Made by a program: the position numbers and the translations under genes. A stretch of DNA of 64,000 nt. Origin: Ignelater luminosus. Lineage: Eukaryota > Arthropoda > Insecta > Coleoptera > Elateridae. Below the pieces are notes generated by a model. It worked only from the letters and a program-made list of their open reading frames with translations, ran no database searches and was not told the DNA's origin. Location of the stretch: assembly GCA_011009095.1 (NCBI GenBank), contig VTPC01091259.1:159645-223644 (forward strand), written 5' to 3'. How positions within the stretch are numbered: position 1 is the first letter of the stretch; each line of letters opens with the position of its first letter. Shown one piece after another: positions 41,490 to 52,555 of the stretch.

Positions 41490-41810
41490 TCCCTAAAGTG
41501 CACCATTTCTGCGATACAGTGAATTTCTTGTTTCCTCAATATTTCAAGAACAAACTTAAGATATTATAATGGAATTTTCTTCATGTTTTTTACTACAAGG
41601 TGTCCACTATTCTACATAGTTTTGCGTTTAACATCCTTATCAGAAGCGGAGAATTAAGGGTGAACTAATACCCTACACTAAAAGGAATTGTTATGCCCCT
41701 GGAAAATTAAAAAAATTTCTATTTCCAAAATCAGCAATTGATTTTAAACAAAAAGTTACTCTTGCGTTTTTTCCGTACAATACATCATCTTCGAATGGGA
41801 CTAAATGTTT
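41490..41810 (+). repeat. dispersed repeat R5, copy 2
   Basis: Counterpart of 11330-11700 in the same orientation. Preceded by 'attaagcctttttcgtc...tttccctaaag', also seen near 14252 and 41900, indicating a family used several times here. Confidence 0.55.
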
Positions 41811-41984
41811 TTGAAATCTTTCTAGATCAACAGCCTATGGCAAGGTTATACGTCATCTCAAAACCAAAATTACTTGTGTTGCATTCCTCGACAAAGATTT
41901 AGTCTTTTTTGTAGTATAATTTTTCCCTATAGTCCACTGTCTGAGAGATACAGGCTGTCAAAATCACTTGACACACTGTATCTC

Positions 41985-42310
41985 AAAAATGCTACAATTA
42001 AGAAAAAAAAAGTGTAATGACAAAAAAGTTTAATTTTTGTTGAAGAATGCCATGCAAATAATTATATCCTTCTATTGAAAGGTATTCGCAGCATCGTTGA
42101 TTCGAGCTTGAGGATTTTCAAGATTTAGTACTAGTGTTTGGTAGACAATTTCCTTAAGGCGTCCCCATAAAAAATAATCCGGGACACTAAAGTCGGGGGA
42201 CCTCGGTGGCCAAGGTACTGATCCACCACGACCGATCCATTTTTTAGAAATTCTCTATTTAAATGTTCGCGAACTGCTACATCATAATGAGCGTTTAGTT
42301 CTCCGATTCT
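41985..42310 (-). pseudogene. mariner-like transposase, C-terminal fragment
   Basis: On the minus strand AHYDVAVREHLNREFL (family: D-G-A-P-x-H-x-x-x-x-V-R-x-x-L-N) leads to WPPRSPD-type sequence, here split across frames (HRGPPTL / RPLXCPGLFFMG), and VYQTLVLN with NPQARINDA at the end. These are the second and third acidic-site regions of an insect mariner relative. The 5' side changes abruptly at 42310 to GC-richer DNA that is not transposase. Nonfunctional. Confidence 0.6.
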
Positions 42311-43530
42311 AATGCCGCTTCGGCCGGTAGAGGGCGCGATAGTCCAAACCAAGGAGGCCGCGTAGCTCAGAAACTGTAAGGGCTACTGGAATCTGTTTTT
42401 CACCGATCGACGCAGTTTCGCGAGTACTATCGCGGAATAGGAGAAAAAGTGATGAAAAACCAGAAAATCCCGAAGCTCCCCAAAAAACCGTTACAATCCC
42501 CATCAAAACCGTCCAAATAGTCTGATCAACATAATATTCGAGATTTATGTTCTAGGAGTGTTTATCTATGCACTCGAAAAAACCCAACTCGATTCCATTA
42601 ACTCCGCACTTTTCTCCATGGTACGCCAACACGCCCACTTAAAAAAATTATAACTTAGTTAATTATGGTCCGATCGAGCTGAGATTTTTTTTAAACTAAA
42701 GAGCATCATCGGGGCAACAATTTTAGGTGGGTGTTAGTGGTATCCCCTCGTTTTTTGCCTTCTTTTGCACCTTTTTGGGGCAGTTATCCGAGTTCCTAGG
42801 GAAATGTATCTGTAACACTTTGATGCGCCATGAAATGGGGAACAAAAAAGGTTCAATGCATTTTTTCCCATAAGGCCATCTTCTAGGTCGAAAACGCGAA
42901 CAACTGAAAACGGTACAAATAGCCAGCTTTGAGCTAGAGAAACGAAAGGTTTGCAGTAAACATACTTTAGCGACTTATACGTAATTCTATAAGCATATTC
43001 CGAATCTTTCTAAAAAGCCTTTCGAAACCTAGGGGGTGTCATTCCCCTTCTATCCTTTCTAGTGCCGTTATTCATTGGTAATTAATGCCAAAACTCGGCA
43101 CGTAGCTCTCCAAAACCTGTGTGTATTTCGTGTCTAAATTCAATTAAAATAGCGGGAAGAATTTCGGAGATAGAAAATCTTAAAATTTATTGTGAATTGA
43201 TTATTTTCGGTTTTTCGTTATTCATGCCGGGACGGTACGTCACACTAACTCGAAACCTTAACCATCGTAAAGAAAAGGTAAAAACGCGTCAAAAGTATGC
43301 TACGCCCTTTGTTCGAAAAAGCACTCTTTGTATCTAAAAATCGAATTTAATGGTATAACGCAGAAAAATTGCGGGGAGATACATCGCGTTCTCGAGTATT
43401 TTATTCTTATGGTGAGGACTATATCAAGAGTTATCGCAGGCATAGCAAATGTGTAAGAAAGCGATATAGGCAGACTGGCAATTTTTAACATAAATGCAAA
43501 TAAAATATTCTTTCTCTACTCTCAGCTAGC
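42311..43530. other. 1.2 kb moderately GC-rich DNA, unrecognised
   Basis: Differs in composition from the neighbours, with phrases such as 'ccgatcgagctgagat' and 'gaacctagggggtgtcattcc' (near 43028). Frames up to 72 codons lack known domains. It may be the body of a nonautonomous transposon, but no inverted ends were matched. Confidence 0.35.
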
Positions 43531-43534
43531 CTAG

Positions 43535-43925
43535 GGCGATAAATCGATTAATGGGAGAAAATCTGTTTTTTTTCTGCACAAGACGATTCCATTCAAAAGT
43601 AAATGTAAAAATCCACACGATTCAAATCAGTTTCAATCGAAAAGTCAATTTAAATCGTTTCAAGAGAAAGAAGTTTGTATCAAATTGATCTTTTGAATGA
43701 ACCTACACAAATTGATTCAAATCAATTAAAGAAATCGATTTGAAGCATTTGTTTTGTTCAGTACGGTAATCGTAAATCAGTAAATCCAATTTTATTAACT
43801 TGATTCAACAAATTAATTCGAATCAATTCCTAGAGATATTCAATACAGTGACGTTATTGAATTTGTAAATGAAATTGATCAACCCAATAATTAGATTTTA
43901 ATCAATTTACTTGTTTTACTAGATA
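43535..43925. repeat. cluster of GATTCAAATCAATT-like words
   Basis: Many imperfect, partly palindromic copies on both strands: 'cgattcaaatcagtttcaatcg', 'caatttaaatcgttt', 'caaattgattcaaatcaatt', 'aattcgaatcaattcc', 'gaaattgatcaaccc'. A second cluster lies at 45405-45560. There is no coding content. Confidence 0.6.
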
Positions 43926-43955
43926 TCGCTCTGAAGCATCAATACATATTATACA

Positions 43956-44135
43956 GGGTGATGCAAAAAATCGTAGACATAGAATGTTTCTTCATTGAAC
44001 AGTGTAGCAGTTATGACACCTGCCGCAATACGCTAATAGTTTAATATGCATACACAGAGCAAAGTTATACCAGACCGAAGTAAGTTAGAACCTGGAGACG
44101 GGAGAAAATTCTTTCTGTGGTCGAATTCACGGGAT
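43956..44135 (+). repeat. mariner-type terminal segment, family M4 copy 2
   Basis: ATACAGGGTGATGCAAAAAA starts at about 43951, and the next 180 bases match 8755-8925 inverted. No transposase follows. Confidence 0.6.
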
Positions 44136-44139
44136 CATA

Positions 44140-44570
44140 TGACATTAGATAAACATGTGATTGCTTGGTTCGATCTCAAACAATCTTAGTGACAAACATG
44201 TTATATGTGACTAATTTTATACCCCTAATCACGAGAGATTATCTCCGCATCATTAATTTCTGTTGCAAATTCCGATAGTTTGTTACGTGCCAAAATGAAC
44301 TTTAAGACACACTTATAATCAGCAACTAGAAGGCACGAAGAACTAAGTTCGCTGATACCAAGACTAGCAAACAGTCGAAGACGGCTAGGTTCAAAATGCT
44401 TACATACCACTAAAATAGCTCAAAATCGGTACTAACTGAAAGCGCCACTATAGATTCGGTCAGATAACAAGATTCAAAAGGACCATAGTCCCTCTTAAAT
44501 CGGCAACAGCTTCACGAATACTTACTTGAGCTTTCTAAAACAAAAACTTATTCGAAGCGTTAAACCGCCT
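44140..44570. other. nothing recognised
   Basis: Contains a 61-codon minus frame (44225-44410) without domains. Confidence 0.35.
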
Positions 44571-44574
44571 TATA

Positions 44575-44705
44575 CAGAGGTATTTCCAAATTACCCTGTA
44601 TATATGTTTCTTTAACTAAATTTGGAATATTTAAATCAAATCATCAAGTTTTTTTTTGGATCACTCAGTATATCAAGGTTTTTTGAGTCACCCAGTATAT
44701 TCTAA
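44575..44705 (-). repeat. short repeats resembling mariner ends
   Basis: On the minus strand TATACTGGGTGACTC and TATACTGAGTGATCC start about 28 bases apart, and TATACAGGGTAATTT lies further on. This is the same kind of arrangement as 30895-30984, less regular. Confidence 0.5.
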
Positions 44706-45400
44706 AATTAATATAACTGAATCAAGTTGATGAAGTGCTTCGGTGACTTCAATATTTTCACTTAAACCATTGCATACAAGTACAATAAAAGGGCCGTCTT
44801 TTCAAACAACAAATCTATTATGAAATAAATTAAATAAACGCTACATACAAGACAAAAAAAAAACAAAGCAAATAAACAGGTGATTACACAAAATACATAA
44901 AGCTGTATAAAACGAACATCAATGATCTTATTAAATTTTACTGGGCAGAATTCTGGCTAGCGATACTCGAAGGGAATCCCTAAACGCAAACAAAATACGT
45001 AGACCCCGTCGAACGTCCTACAAACAGCTTACGGCTGCATTTAATACATTTAAAATATCAGATTTCATTTAACAAAACTCGACAGTAAATGCGTTCATAC
45101 GTACAGATTAAAAACAAGCAAAATAGTTAGGATTAAAATAAAACTTGTCCACATTAACATTTCACATTTGACTTTACTGGATTATAAAATTCATTGTTCG
45201 TTGAGACAAATGGTAAACTTTAAATAGCTGTGATGGTCGAAACTTTTATTCACATGAGCAACTGCATATTCATTTACTCAAGACACCGGAAACTGGCTGT
45301 CTTCCACGCAGCGATAAGGGGGTCAGAATGATGGCGATTCCACTATAAATTCCGCTTGAAAGCAAAGGAAACTTCCAGCTTCCAAACCGTGTGTTCGACA
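44706..45400. other. A+T-rich DNA, nothing recognised
   Basis: No gene or repeat match seen in this interval. Confidence 0.4.
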
Positions 45401-45404
45401 AGGT

Positions 45405-45560
45405 GGATTCAAATTGATCTGAATTGATTCAAGCCGATTTTAGTCTGTGAAAGTCGATTTATGAATGGATTTATCTTTAGTGAGTTACTATTTAATCATT
45501 GAAAATTTATTGTTTTTCTGAATCGGCTTTCGATTCATGAATTCTTGAATCGCCAAAGCC
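45405..45560. repeat. second cluster of GATTCAA-type words
   Basis: 'ggattcaaattgatctgaattgattcaag' (two halves shown joined only for location), 'gtcgatttatgaatggattt', 'gaatcggctttcgattcatgaattcttgaatcgcc'. Inverse of the first cluster in part: GGCGATTCAAGAATTC versus GGGCGATAAATCGATT. Confidence 0.5.
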
Positions 45561-45641
45561 TACTCCCAGCATCATACATAAGTAGGCTATTGATACATTA
45601 CTTTGCGGAACATACGTCAAAAATGGGCAATGTCATTTATA

Positions 45642-46720
45642 CAGGGTGATTTTCTTAACCTGGAATTTTTAAATACCTGGAAAAATAAGCATTCTACATA
45701 AAATTTTATAAATACAAAGTTAATATTTTTGCAGGGGAAATCCACGTGCTAAAATTAGCCCCCCCTCCTCGCCCTTGTGTGCAGAACAGGGGGGTAACCT
45801 TGAATAGAAACCCCCCCATTTCTAATTGCAGATTCGTATAGGACGTCAAATAATGTGAAACTTTTATTCGAAACATTTCTTTTATTCATGATAGATGGCG
45901 CTGTAATCGAAAAAATTTGATTTTTCCCATTTCTTCAATTCAGAACTAACACATTCGATTCTGCAGTACATTTGCAATAAGAAATACCACTAAAAAGTGG
46001 CTATTTGTGAATCCTACAATGTAAAGGTTTCTCTAAGAAATTGCAAATAACTTTCAGCATTCAGTGGATTTGGGAAAATATGAGGACTAATAAGTCTTCT
46101 CCTAATATTTCCTGCCGAAACGTTTCAACTAAAACGTTGTTGATAATAGTGCTCTCTTAATTTTCGTGAATCAGCAGAACATTGTACATATTAAATACAC
46201 TATCATACGTGAATATTGCTTCATCGGCCCAGAACATGCATGGAATAAAATTGGGATCAATTTCATGATGATTTAATATCCATTCGCTAAATTGAATCCT
46301 TCCTTCATTATCTCCAGGCATAAGTTCTTGTGCACTGTTAATATGATAAGGATATAGATTTTCTTTTTGAAGAATCCTGTGAACAGTTCAATGGTCTACA
46401 CCTAATTCTTGGTCTACACCTAATTCTCGCGCTACACCTCGCATCCTTCTTCCGATATTATTTTCGATTGATTGAAGAACAGCATCTTCTGTTTCAGGTG
46501 TTCTAACTGTTCGTGGTTTGTCCCAAACAAGTGATGAAGTAGATGCTAAACTACCTGTTTCTCTAACTCTTCACTCAGACATCGAATTACACTTCGACGC
46601 CATCGTGCTGGATATTGAAGTGCATATTATTTTACAGCTTCTGCGGAACTCCTATTACAAGCCCCATAAATGAAAATCGTATCGGTATACTCATCCAAGC
46701 TGTAATTCATAATTGCACCA
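45642..46720 (-). mobile_element. mariner-like element M5, left end and transposase
   Basis: TA then CAGGGTGATTTTCTTAACC at 45640-45660, a C-run-bearing untranslated region ('agccccccctcc', 'aacccccccatt'), then the minus-strand transposase. The far end is uncertain: a retroposon is inserted just outside the start codon, and the next terminus of this type (CACCCTG at 47551-47557, then TA) shares only seven bases with the left end, so it may belong to another copy. Confidence 0.7.
45990..46712 (-). pseudogene. mariner-like transposase, N-terminal two thirds
   Basis: Begins MNYSLDEYTDTIFIYGACNR at 46712, the usual helix-turn-helix start of insect mariner relatives (D-x-x-F-I-Y-G-x-C/A-N). KPRTVRTPETEDAVLQSIEN with NIGRRMRGVARELGV form the linker and second helix-turn-helix. 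Then HRILQKENLYPYHINSAQEL, FSEWILNHHEIDPNFIPCMF and WADEAIFTYDSVFNMYNVLL, where the first catalytic Asp (F-T/A-D-E-A/S) is kept. Several stops (for example R-E-T-G preceded by a TGA). An 18-bp tandem duplication at 46393-46428 repeats GVDQEL. The C-terminal Asp blocks are missing. Confidence 0.75.
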
Positions 46721-46737
46721 AATAAATAACATTTGTT

Positions 46738-47029
46738 CATATAACATTTTAAATTAATTAATTAATTTAAAAATCTTTACCGCAGGTAGGATTCGAACCT
46801 ACGTAACCTTATCTCGCGTAAGGTGCACTAACCAACTGTGCTACCAAGGTAGGTATTCTAGTTGGTTAGTTAGGCTCGAATCTTTCTAGATTACCTGCGG
46901 TAAAGATTTTTAAATTAATTTAATTAATTTAATTAATTTAAAATGTAATATGAACTATTATAAAGACGTCATTAAGAAATTAATGTATGTCATGAGTGAT
47001 TAACTCAAGAAAATTATTAAAGTAAAAAT
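46738..47029 (+). mobile_element. tRNA-containing palindromic retroposon (SINE-like)
   Basis: A 292-bp insertion flanked by perfect 15-bp direct repeats TAAATAACATTTGTT (46723-46737 and 47030-47044), the size expected for retroposed SINEs. The first ~210 bases form a palindrome whose arms (46741-46788 and 46892-46949) share TTTAAAAATCTTTACCGCAGGTA and A+T-rich outer parts. The centre holds a tRNA-like sequence. The plus-strand right end is A-rich (AAAGTAAAAAT). It sits in the 5' region of the mariner M5. Confidence 0.6.
46779..46852 (-). pseudogene. tRNA-like sequence
   Basis: Minus strand: D-arm-like GTAGCACAGTTGGTTAGTGC, anticodon arm CCTTA-CGCGAGA-TAAGG and T-arm GTAGG-TTCGAAT-CCTAC are all paired, and box A/box B-like words are present. 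Against a functional gene: position 33 of the loop is G instead of U, the acceptor stem (TACCTTG against CTGCGGT) pairs poorly, and the copy sits inside a palindrome. Best read as a tRNA-derived SINE head or tRNA pseudogene. The amino acid identity is not assigned. Confidence 0.55.
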
Positions 47030-47044
47030 TAAATAACATTTGTT

Positions 47045-47557
47045 TTTTTACTTGAATAAACACAGCACACTATCACATACGCGTAATGTTATCAGTTGTA
47101 TCCAGTGAAAATGCAAGCATGATCATGACGAAATTTAAGAAAATCGAATATCTCGAGAACTACTGGAGGTATAACAGCGTTGAAAACTAAGTCGATATCA
47201 TATATAATATCACTATGTCGAAAAATATCCATTTTCGATCTCGATTATCTCGAAAACTATTCGAGATATCGAAATACCGATTAGGTATTTGTAATCAGGA
47301 GAAACTTCTAAGTTGATTTCATATATAACATGTCCTGTTACGGAAACATGGCAACAGACCAAAAGACAGACAGACAGACCTATAGAATGTACGAATACAG
47401 AAATGAAATTTTTTAAATTTTCAGTAAACATTAAGAAAACTGATTAGTTCTTGGTTAAGAAAAATAGCACATTCGCTAAAGTATAATAATTTGAGTATTA
47501 AGTATTATAAGGAAAAATCCCTGTATACTTTATGTAATACCTTTTGGATACACCCTG
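47045..47557. repeat. repeat-like segment with GACAGACAGACAG run
   Basis: Contains near-palindromic 'atctcgaaaactattcgagatatcg' (shown in parts), 'ccaaaagacagacagacagacc' at 47355, and a mariner-type right end CACCCTGTATA at 47551. No coding frame of note. Confidence 0.4.
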
Positions 47558-49670
47558 TATACTAGTTATTAGTTTTTTAAGTTTTTTCGTCAACCTTATT
47601 GAAACATAGACTCTTAGATCCTCATTCTGTGATCAAAAGTTGATAACTGTATGTTGTCGGAAACAAAAAGAATTTTCCTCTCGATGGAAGACAGTTATTT
47701 ATGTATCAAGATACTAAAGTTCAACTTTTTTACTAATGTAATGTCATACGAGTGATAAAAAAGAAGTTTAGTGACAAAATTCGCTAGCTTCATTGGCAGA
47801 ACATTTGGTTCGGATAACCGAGAATGTGTGGGTGCGATTTCCATGCGAATTCCGAGTTTTCTATACGTTTAATTCGTAATTTGCTTCGATTAGTACTTAA
47901 TATTTAATTAATTCAGGGGGGATTTTACTAAAGATTTAGTTACTATTAAGTATTTAAATCTATTTTACCGATAAAAAAGGCATTTGAAATCTAATCTCAT
48001 CATTATTAATTATTATAAAGAAGATAATACATTATTAATTATTGTGATTATTTGTCCGAATGTTTTTCGTCTTTACTCGTTATAATTGCTCATCATGACA
48101 TGATAAACAATTTATTAATGAAATTTTTATACGAAAGGAAGATGTTATGGCGCAAAAATTGGTAATAAATTAATAATACATTATTATACTTGCTCCAACA
48201 AACCCTAACAACACACATGTGTATTATTCTATGTAGCAGAAAGAATACCTGAATATAAAAACAAAACAGATACATAAATGTTGCATAGGATAGCTAAACC
48301 CCTAAACACTAGTTAATTTGTCCAGTCGGTATTCCGTTGTCGAATAATTTTTGTACTTTAGCATGGTTTTGATCGTCTTTCCTCTAGATTTAAGAACTGC
48401 CTATGACAGTAGAGTCAACAGCAGCAGACTTTTGAATACGTGACCGAGCAAGGGTAGTAACTCGGAAGGAACTCGTACAGTTAATGGGTGCTGAATGCGT
48501 AATACCGCGGTTGGTCACAGGCAAACCCTTGAATTATACATGAGGATACCGCGCTCCCGCATAAAAGAGGCAATTTACAGTAATCATTTTCAGAAATTAC
48601 TTGGATATTTCAACGTCAATTAATATCGAAAAAGTCATTTTAATACATGATTAATATTTGCAAACCGCAAATACATGAAGGTGCCTTCGCGAAAACAAGT
48701 TTCAAGATTTTATGATGTTTCCCGTAATGATAGAGTAGGGCCCAGTTTAAAATATAACCTCTGGGAATATTCTAGAATATGGAATTATGTAGAACCAAAA
48801 TGGTATAAAAGCAAAAACGTTAATAATTAGATAGTATCTCGAAGTTACTTATATCTTCGTCCCAACGTTAGCTTTATTAATTAGATATTCATGCAGGCTT
48901 GGTTTTGAATTAGATTTTATTATTTATTACAATATACCGGGAGTAACAGCAAGCATCACGGACAAACCTAGTTTTTTTTTGTTTTTAAAATGTTATCGAT
49001 AACAATTCTGCTTTATTTGGTTCTCTCACGCTTCTCATTCAACTACAAATGATATCAGTATTATTATTTATAGTTGCAAAGTAACATAAATTTCGAAATT
49101 ACTATTTTGTGTGTTACATTTAGCTCTATCAAAAAATAAGAGAAAAATGCTACGTTTCCACTAAGATAAATATCGATGACGTCACCACCTTTCCCAGTAT
49201 GGCAGAAAACAGAAAATTCCTGGTAAAGAAACCACTGAGTGCAATTTTGATTTTAATTTCATCTTGAATTTGATAATTATGCATTAAAATAAAGAATAGT
49301 TTTAACTAAATCAGTCTTGAAGTTCTTAACGGTAATAAGTAATAAGAATTTACTCAAAGCTAATTGAAGTGATCAATTCTAATGAGAAAAATGATGAAGT
49401 GAGCACTGCCTGCAGTCAAAATAAACACAAAATGTATTGATTTATTTTTCTATAACAAAGCCTATTTAAAAAAGACAATATTATTAATTTTTTTTTAAAT
49501 TTAATATGTCTTAGCAATAACATAACACTAGCTACAAGAGTAAGTTAAACCACACTCTGGAAATTAAAAAAAAGTGACTTTAAAAGCGATCGGACTCATA
49601 TCAAAATGTTGGGTGAAAATATCAAATCAATAAAAATTAGAAAATTAGAAAAACCGGCACATTATTTTTC
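47558..49670. other. 2.1 kb A+T-rich DNA without a recognisable gene
   Basis: A TATA-like GGTATAAAAGC at 48800 and a GC-richer patch at 48420-48560 are the only irregularities. Imperfect inverted 'taatacattattaatta' words occur at 48026-48185. No domain found. Confidence 0.4.
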
Positions 49671-50040
49671 AGTTTGAAAAGTTGTTTACCTTATGTAACT
49701 ACAGCTGAGAATTTGCATGTTTTCTTAAAGACCGCTGGGTTAGCAGATGTAGGTAAAAACATAACAATAACAAATGTAGGCATGCCACTGTTAATATTTG
49801 ACAAAAATCAACAAAAAAACATTTTAGCAAAGTACCCACAGCAAAGAAAATATTCAGAACTTTAACTACAGTAAACATAAGAAAACAATAACAAACTGAA
49901 TGTACGGTGTGTCCGAAAAATATGGAATATTCTATACATCTCAGTAATGATGCATTTTATGGAAGAATGTTTCCTATAAAAGTTGTTTAGTGTTTACTTT
50001 AATTAAGTCAACAACTGACTGATAACCAAATATATGTAAT
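49671..50040 (+). other. 63-codon frame, unrecognised
   Basis: 49674-49865 encodes a Lys-rich peptide without known motifs. It directly precedes the Jockey ORF1 remnant and could be part of its 5' region. A mariner-like phrase GGTGTGTCCGAAAAATATGG lies at 49904. Confidence 0.2.
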
Positions 50041-50209
50041 ATGTATACTACTAATGAAAAAGAATTCACCTGCAATGAAGATGAATTTACGGAACCTAGA
50101 CCCACTAAAAACGGAAGCAGTTAGCTTCACAGAAAATGAAAACCCCTAACATAAGTGACACTGGAAAAGTTTTTTGAAAAAACTAACGAAATCAAAAATA
50201 CCAAAATTA

Positions 50210-50620
50210 AGGTACCACCAATAATGATCAAGAATGTAAAAGATTACAACCTTCTAAGAAAGAATCCACTAGACGAAAAATCCAATTCACCGCAGTGGGA
50301 TTAGCTAAGCAGATAACTAACATAGATTTGCAAAGCATCGATGAATATAAAAATGCTGCAAAATACTTAAGGGAAGCTAAGTATGACTGGTTTACGTAAT
50401 TGTCAACCACGCTGTGTCAAATGTGCAGGTATTCATGAAACAAAAAAATGTAGAATGCCAAATAACCTAAAACTCAAATGTGCTAATTGTAAAAAAACAC
50501 CCTGCAAACTACAGAGGTTGCGAAATTGCTAAACAAACACAAAAGCAAGCGCAATCAAACATTAAGGAGAAAAAACCTTAGCCACGTAAAATATACAATG
50601 AAAGTGGTCTCATATGCCCA
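50210..50620 (+). pseudogene. Jockey ORF1 (gag-like, CCHC zinc knuckles)
   Basis: Encodes the nucleic-acid-binding ORF1 protein. VPPIMIKNVKDYNLL (family: P-P-I/V-x-V/I-x-x-V/I-x-x-Y-x-x-L) starts the conserved part. The zinc knuckles follow as NCQPRCVKCAGIHETKKC and LKLKCANCKKT, with a shifted H-P-A-N-Y-R-G-C-E-I-A block (50505-50530). Frame breaks at about 50255, 50395 and 50505. The C-terminal frame (50526-50837) is Lys-rich, as in the family. Confidence 0.7.
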
Positions 50621-50829
50621 AAAAGTTAAAAACGACATTCCAACCAATAATGTTGAACCAGAACAGACTAAGATGACAATGGATGACCAGCACTTGAATG
50701 TTCTACGTGTAAAGTTGGTCAATCGAGTGGAAGAACAAAGAAAACTATTAGAAGAAATATTACACAGGGACGTCAGGTTCCTCTCGGCAGAAATAATGGT
50801 TCAAAACACTAGAATTGATACATGGAATA

Positions 50830-51330
50830 CCAATTGATGTGCTTCTATTTTCAGAAACACACCTAACAAAGCAGGGCTATTTGACCTTTCGAGGACATAA
50901 CACATATCATACTCCACATCCAGATAATTTTGCACATGGAGATAGTGCTATCTGCAAGTGTAAGTAATCAAAAACTCAATACAGCAGCCATATGCATACC
51001 ACCAAAACATAATATAAAGAAAGAGCACTATTCAGGTAAGCTTGAAAAACTTAAGAGATCGATTCATCTTGGGAGGTGATTTTAACGCCAAAAACCAAAG
51101 ATGAGGTTTGCATACTACTGCAATCCAAGCGAAACAACTTTATGAAACAATCGAAGAACATACCTGTGAATACATCAGTGCTGGTAAGCCTATACTTATT
51201 GGCCTACCGACATCGTGAAAAAAACCAGACCTCTTAGACTTCTTCATACTGAGAAAAGTTTCTATGAACTACCTTCAGATCTAGACTTATGTTTTGATCA
51301 TACAGCGGTAGTGCTAACTCTAAAGTGAAA
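50830..51330 (+). pseudogene. Jockey endonuclease domain
   Basis: DVLLFSETHLTKQG-like sequence around 50840 (S-E-T-H-L, catalytic Glu) is followed by RGHNTYHTPHPDN, HGDSAI, IHLGRGF/GGDFNAKN at 51070-51095 (G-D-F-N-A-K), SAGKPI with PTDIVKKTRPL at about 51180, LDFFIL near 51240, and a final L-C-F-D-H-T-A-V-V-L-T-L block at 51290-51327, where the catalytic Asp-His is kept. Several frameshifts. Confidence 0.65.
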
Positions 51331-51598
51331 CTTTAAAAACAGTCAACTACATCCCACATTAGTAAATAAAAGAACAAACTAGCAATAGTTTAGAAAAGAA
51401 CTTGAAGATAATAACAAGTTGAAAGTGTCTCCCAAAACAATCGAAGCACTAGAGATCGAAGCTAAAAACTTCACTAAATCGATTCAGCAGGCATGCTGAA
51501 ACAACACTCCAGAAATCTAGAAGAAAACGGCAGAAAACAACTGTCCTATAGAAATTAAAAAAACTTGTAAGAGAAAAGAGATTAGTTAGAAATAGAAT

Positions 51599-52310
51599 AT
51601 GATGAGAAGAGAACATAAAAATGTGCTAAACAATTTATCAAAGAGACTAAAAAGAGAAATTATCAACATAAAAAGGGAAACGATAGAAAATTATTTATAC
51701 AAATTAACACATGAAGCAGATACTGATTATTCGCTATGGAAGGAGGCAAAGAAATCAAAAGCCCATAGAGCTTCTGTCCTCCTTTGAAGAAGCTAGACAA
51801 CATTTAAGCAAAAAGCAACAACTAGAGGGCAGATGACTTTGCAGAGTATTTGGAAAACTGTTTTCAATTGAATGAGGCTGATAGTGAACATCAACTATCG
51901 GGAATCGTAGAATCGGACGACCAAGAGGTTGAGCTTGTATCACCAAAAGAATGGGCAAGAGAAACCAGAGCCAACCTAAGTATCAATATGGTTCCAGGAT
52001 ACGATTTAATGGCTGGAAAACTTATTAAGAAACTGCCTATAAAAGCTATTGTCAAACTAACTTGTGCATGGAAAATGATTGAAATCATTATGATCCAGAA
52101 ACCAGGTAAAGATATAAATAAACTATTTTCATATAGGGCAATCTCTCTGTTGCCTATCGTTTTTAAGCTTTTTGAAAAAGTATTTCTCAAGAGGCTGAAA
52201 ATTGTAATAGAAACAAAAAACTACTTCTCAATCATCAATCTGGGTTTAGGTAGCAGTATCCCACGATTGAACAGGTCCAAAGGATTATAAATGCCATAGA
52301 AAAAACTTAC
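51599..52310 (+). pseudogene. Jockey RT, N-terminal part
   Basis: The linker reads KNVLNNLSKRLKREIINIKR and YLYKLTHEADTDYSLWKEAK, then FAEYLENCFQLNEA-type sequence after a shift near 51785. The RT fingers show NMVPGYDLMAGKLIKKLP (family: K-K-A-P-G-Y-D-L-I-T-G-x-I-L), KMIEIIMIQKPGKDINKLFS, ISLLPIVFKLFEKVFLKRL and a degraded H-Q-F-G-F-R at 52235-52255. It stops before the first catalytic Asp. Truncated, not merely frameshifted. Confidence 0.75.
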
Positions 52311-52555
52311 GAAGATTAGAGTGGAGTAAAAAATTTTGTTCTTAAATAAAATAGTTGCCTTTTACTAAATGTATTAAACTTGTAAAAATCGCCCTTAAAT
52401 ATTTCCATTTGAACCTAAATTTGAACAAAATTATGAATATAAAACGTAGTAAGTAATTACGGATAAAGCCATAAATTGTGGCTTCAAAGAAATAATGAGA
52501 ATGTTTAAATCATCTGTTATAGTATTATCCTTTTATACACAAGGATAATGTGAAC
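52311..52555. other. nothing recognised
   Basis: A+T-rich DNA between the truncated Jockey and the next ORF remnant. Confidence 0.4.

Larger units (their letters stand above)
50041..52310 (+). mobile_element. Jockey-type LINE, 3' truncated in the RT
   Basis: ORF1 (gag-like), endonuclease and the first third of the RT are collinear on the plus strand. The element ends abruptly at about 52310. Composition and decay are even throughout, so this is one insertion. Confidence 0.8.

Noticed and set aside
46779-46852. Functional tRNA gene
   Set aside because: No U at position 33, weak acceptor stem, and location inside a palindromic inserted element.
45642-47557. Single complete mariner element with a 292-bp insert
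   Set aside because: The two CAGGGTG ends agree over only seven bases, unlike M3, so I do not claim both ends belong to one element.
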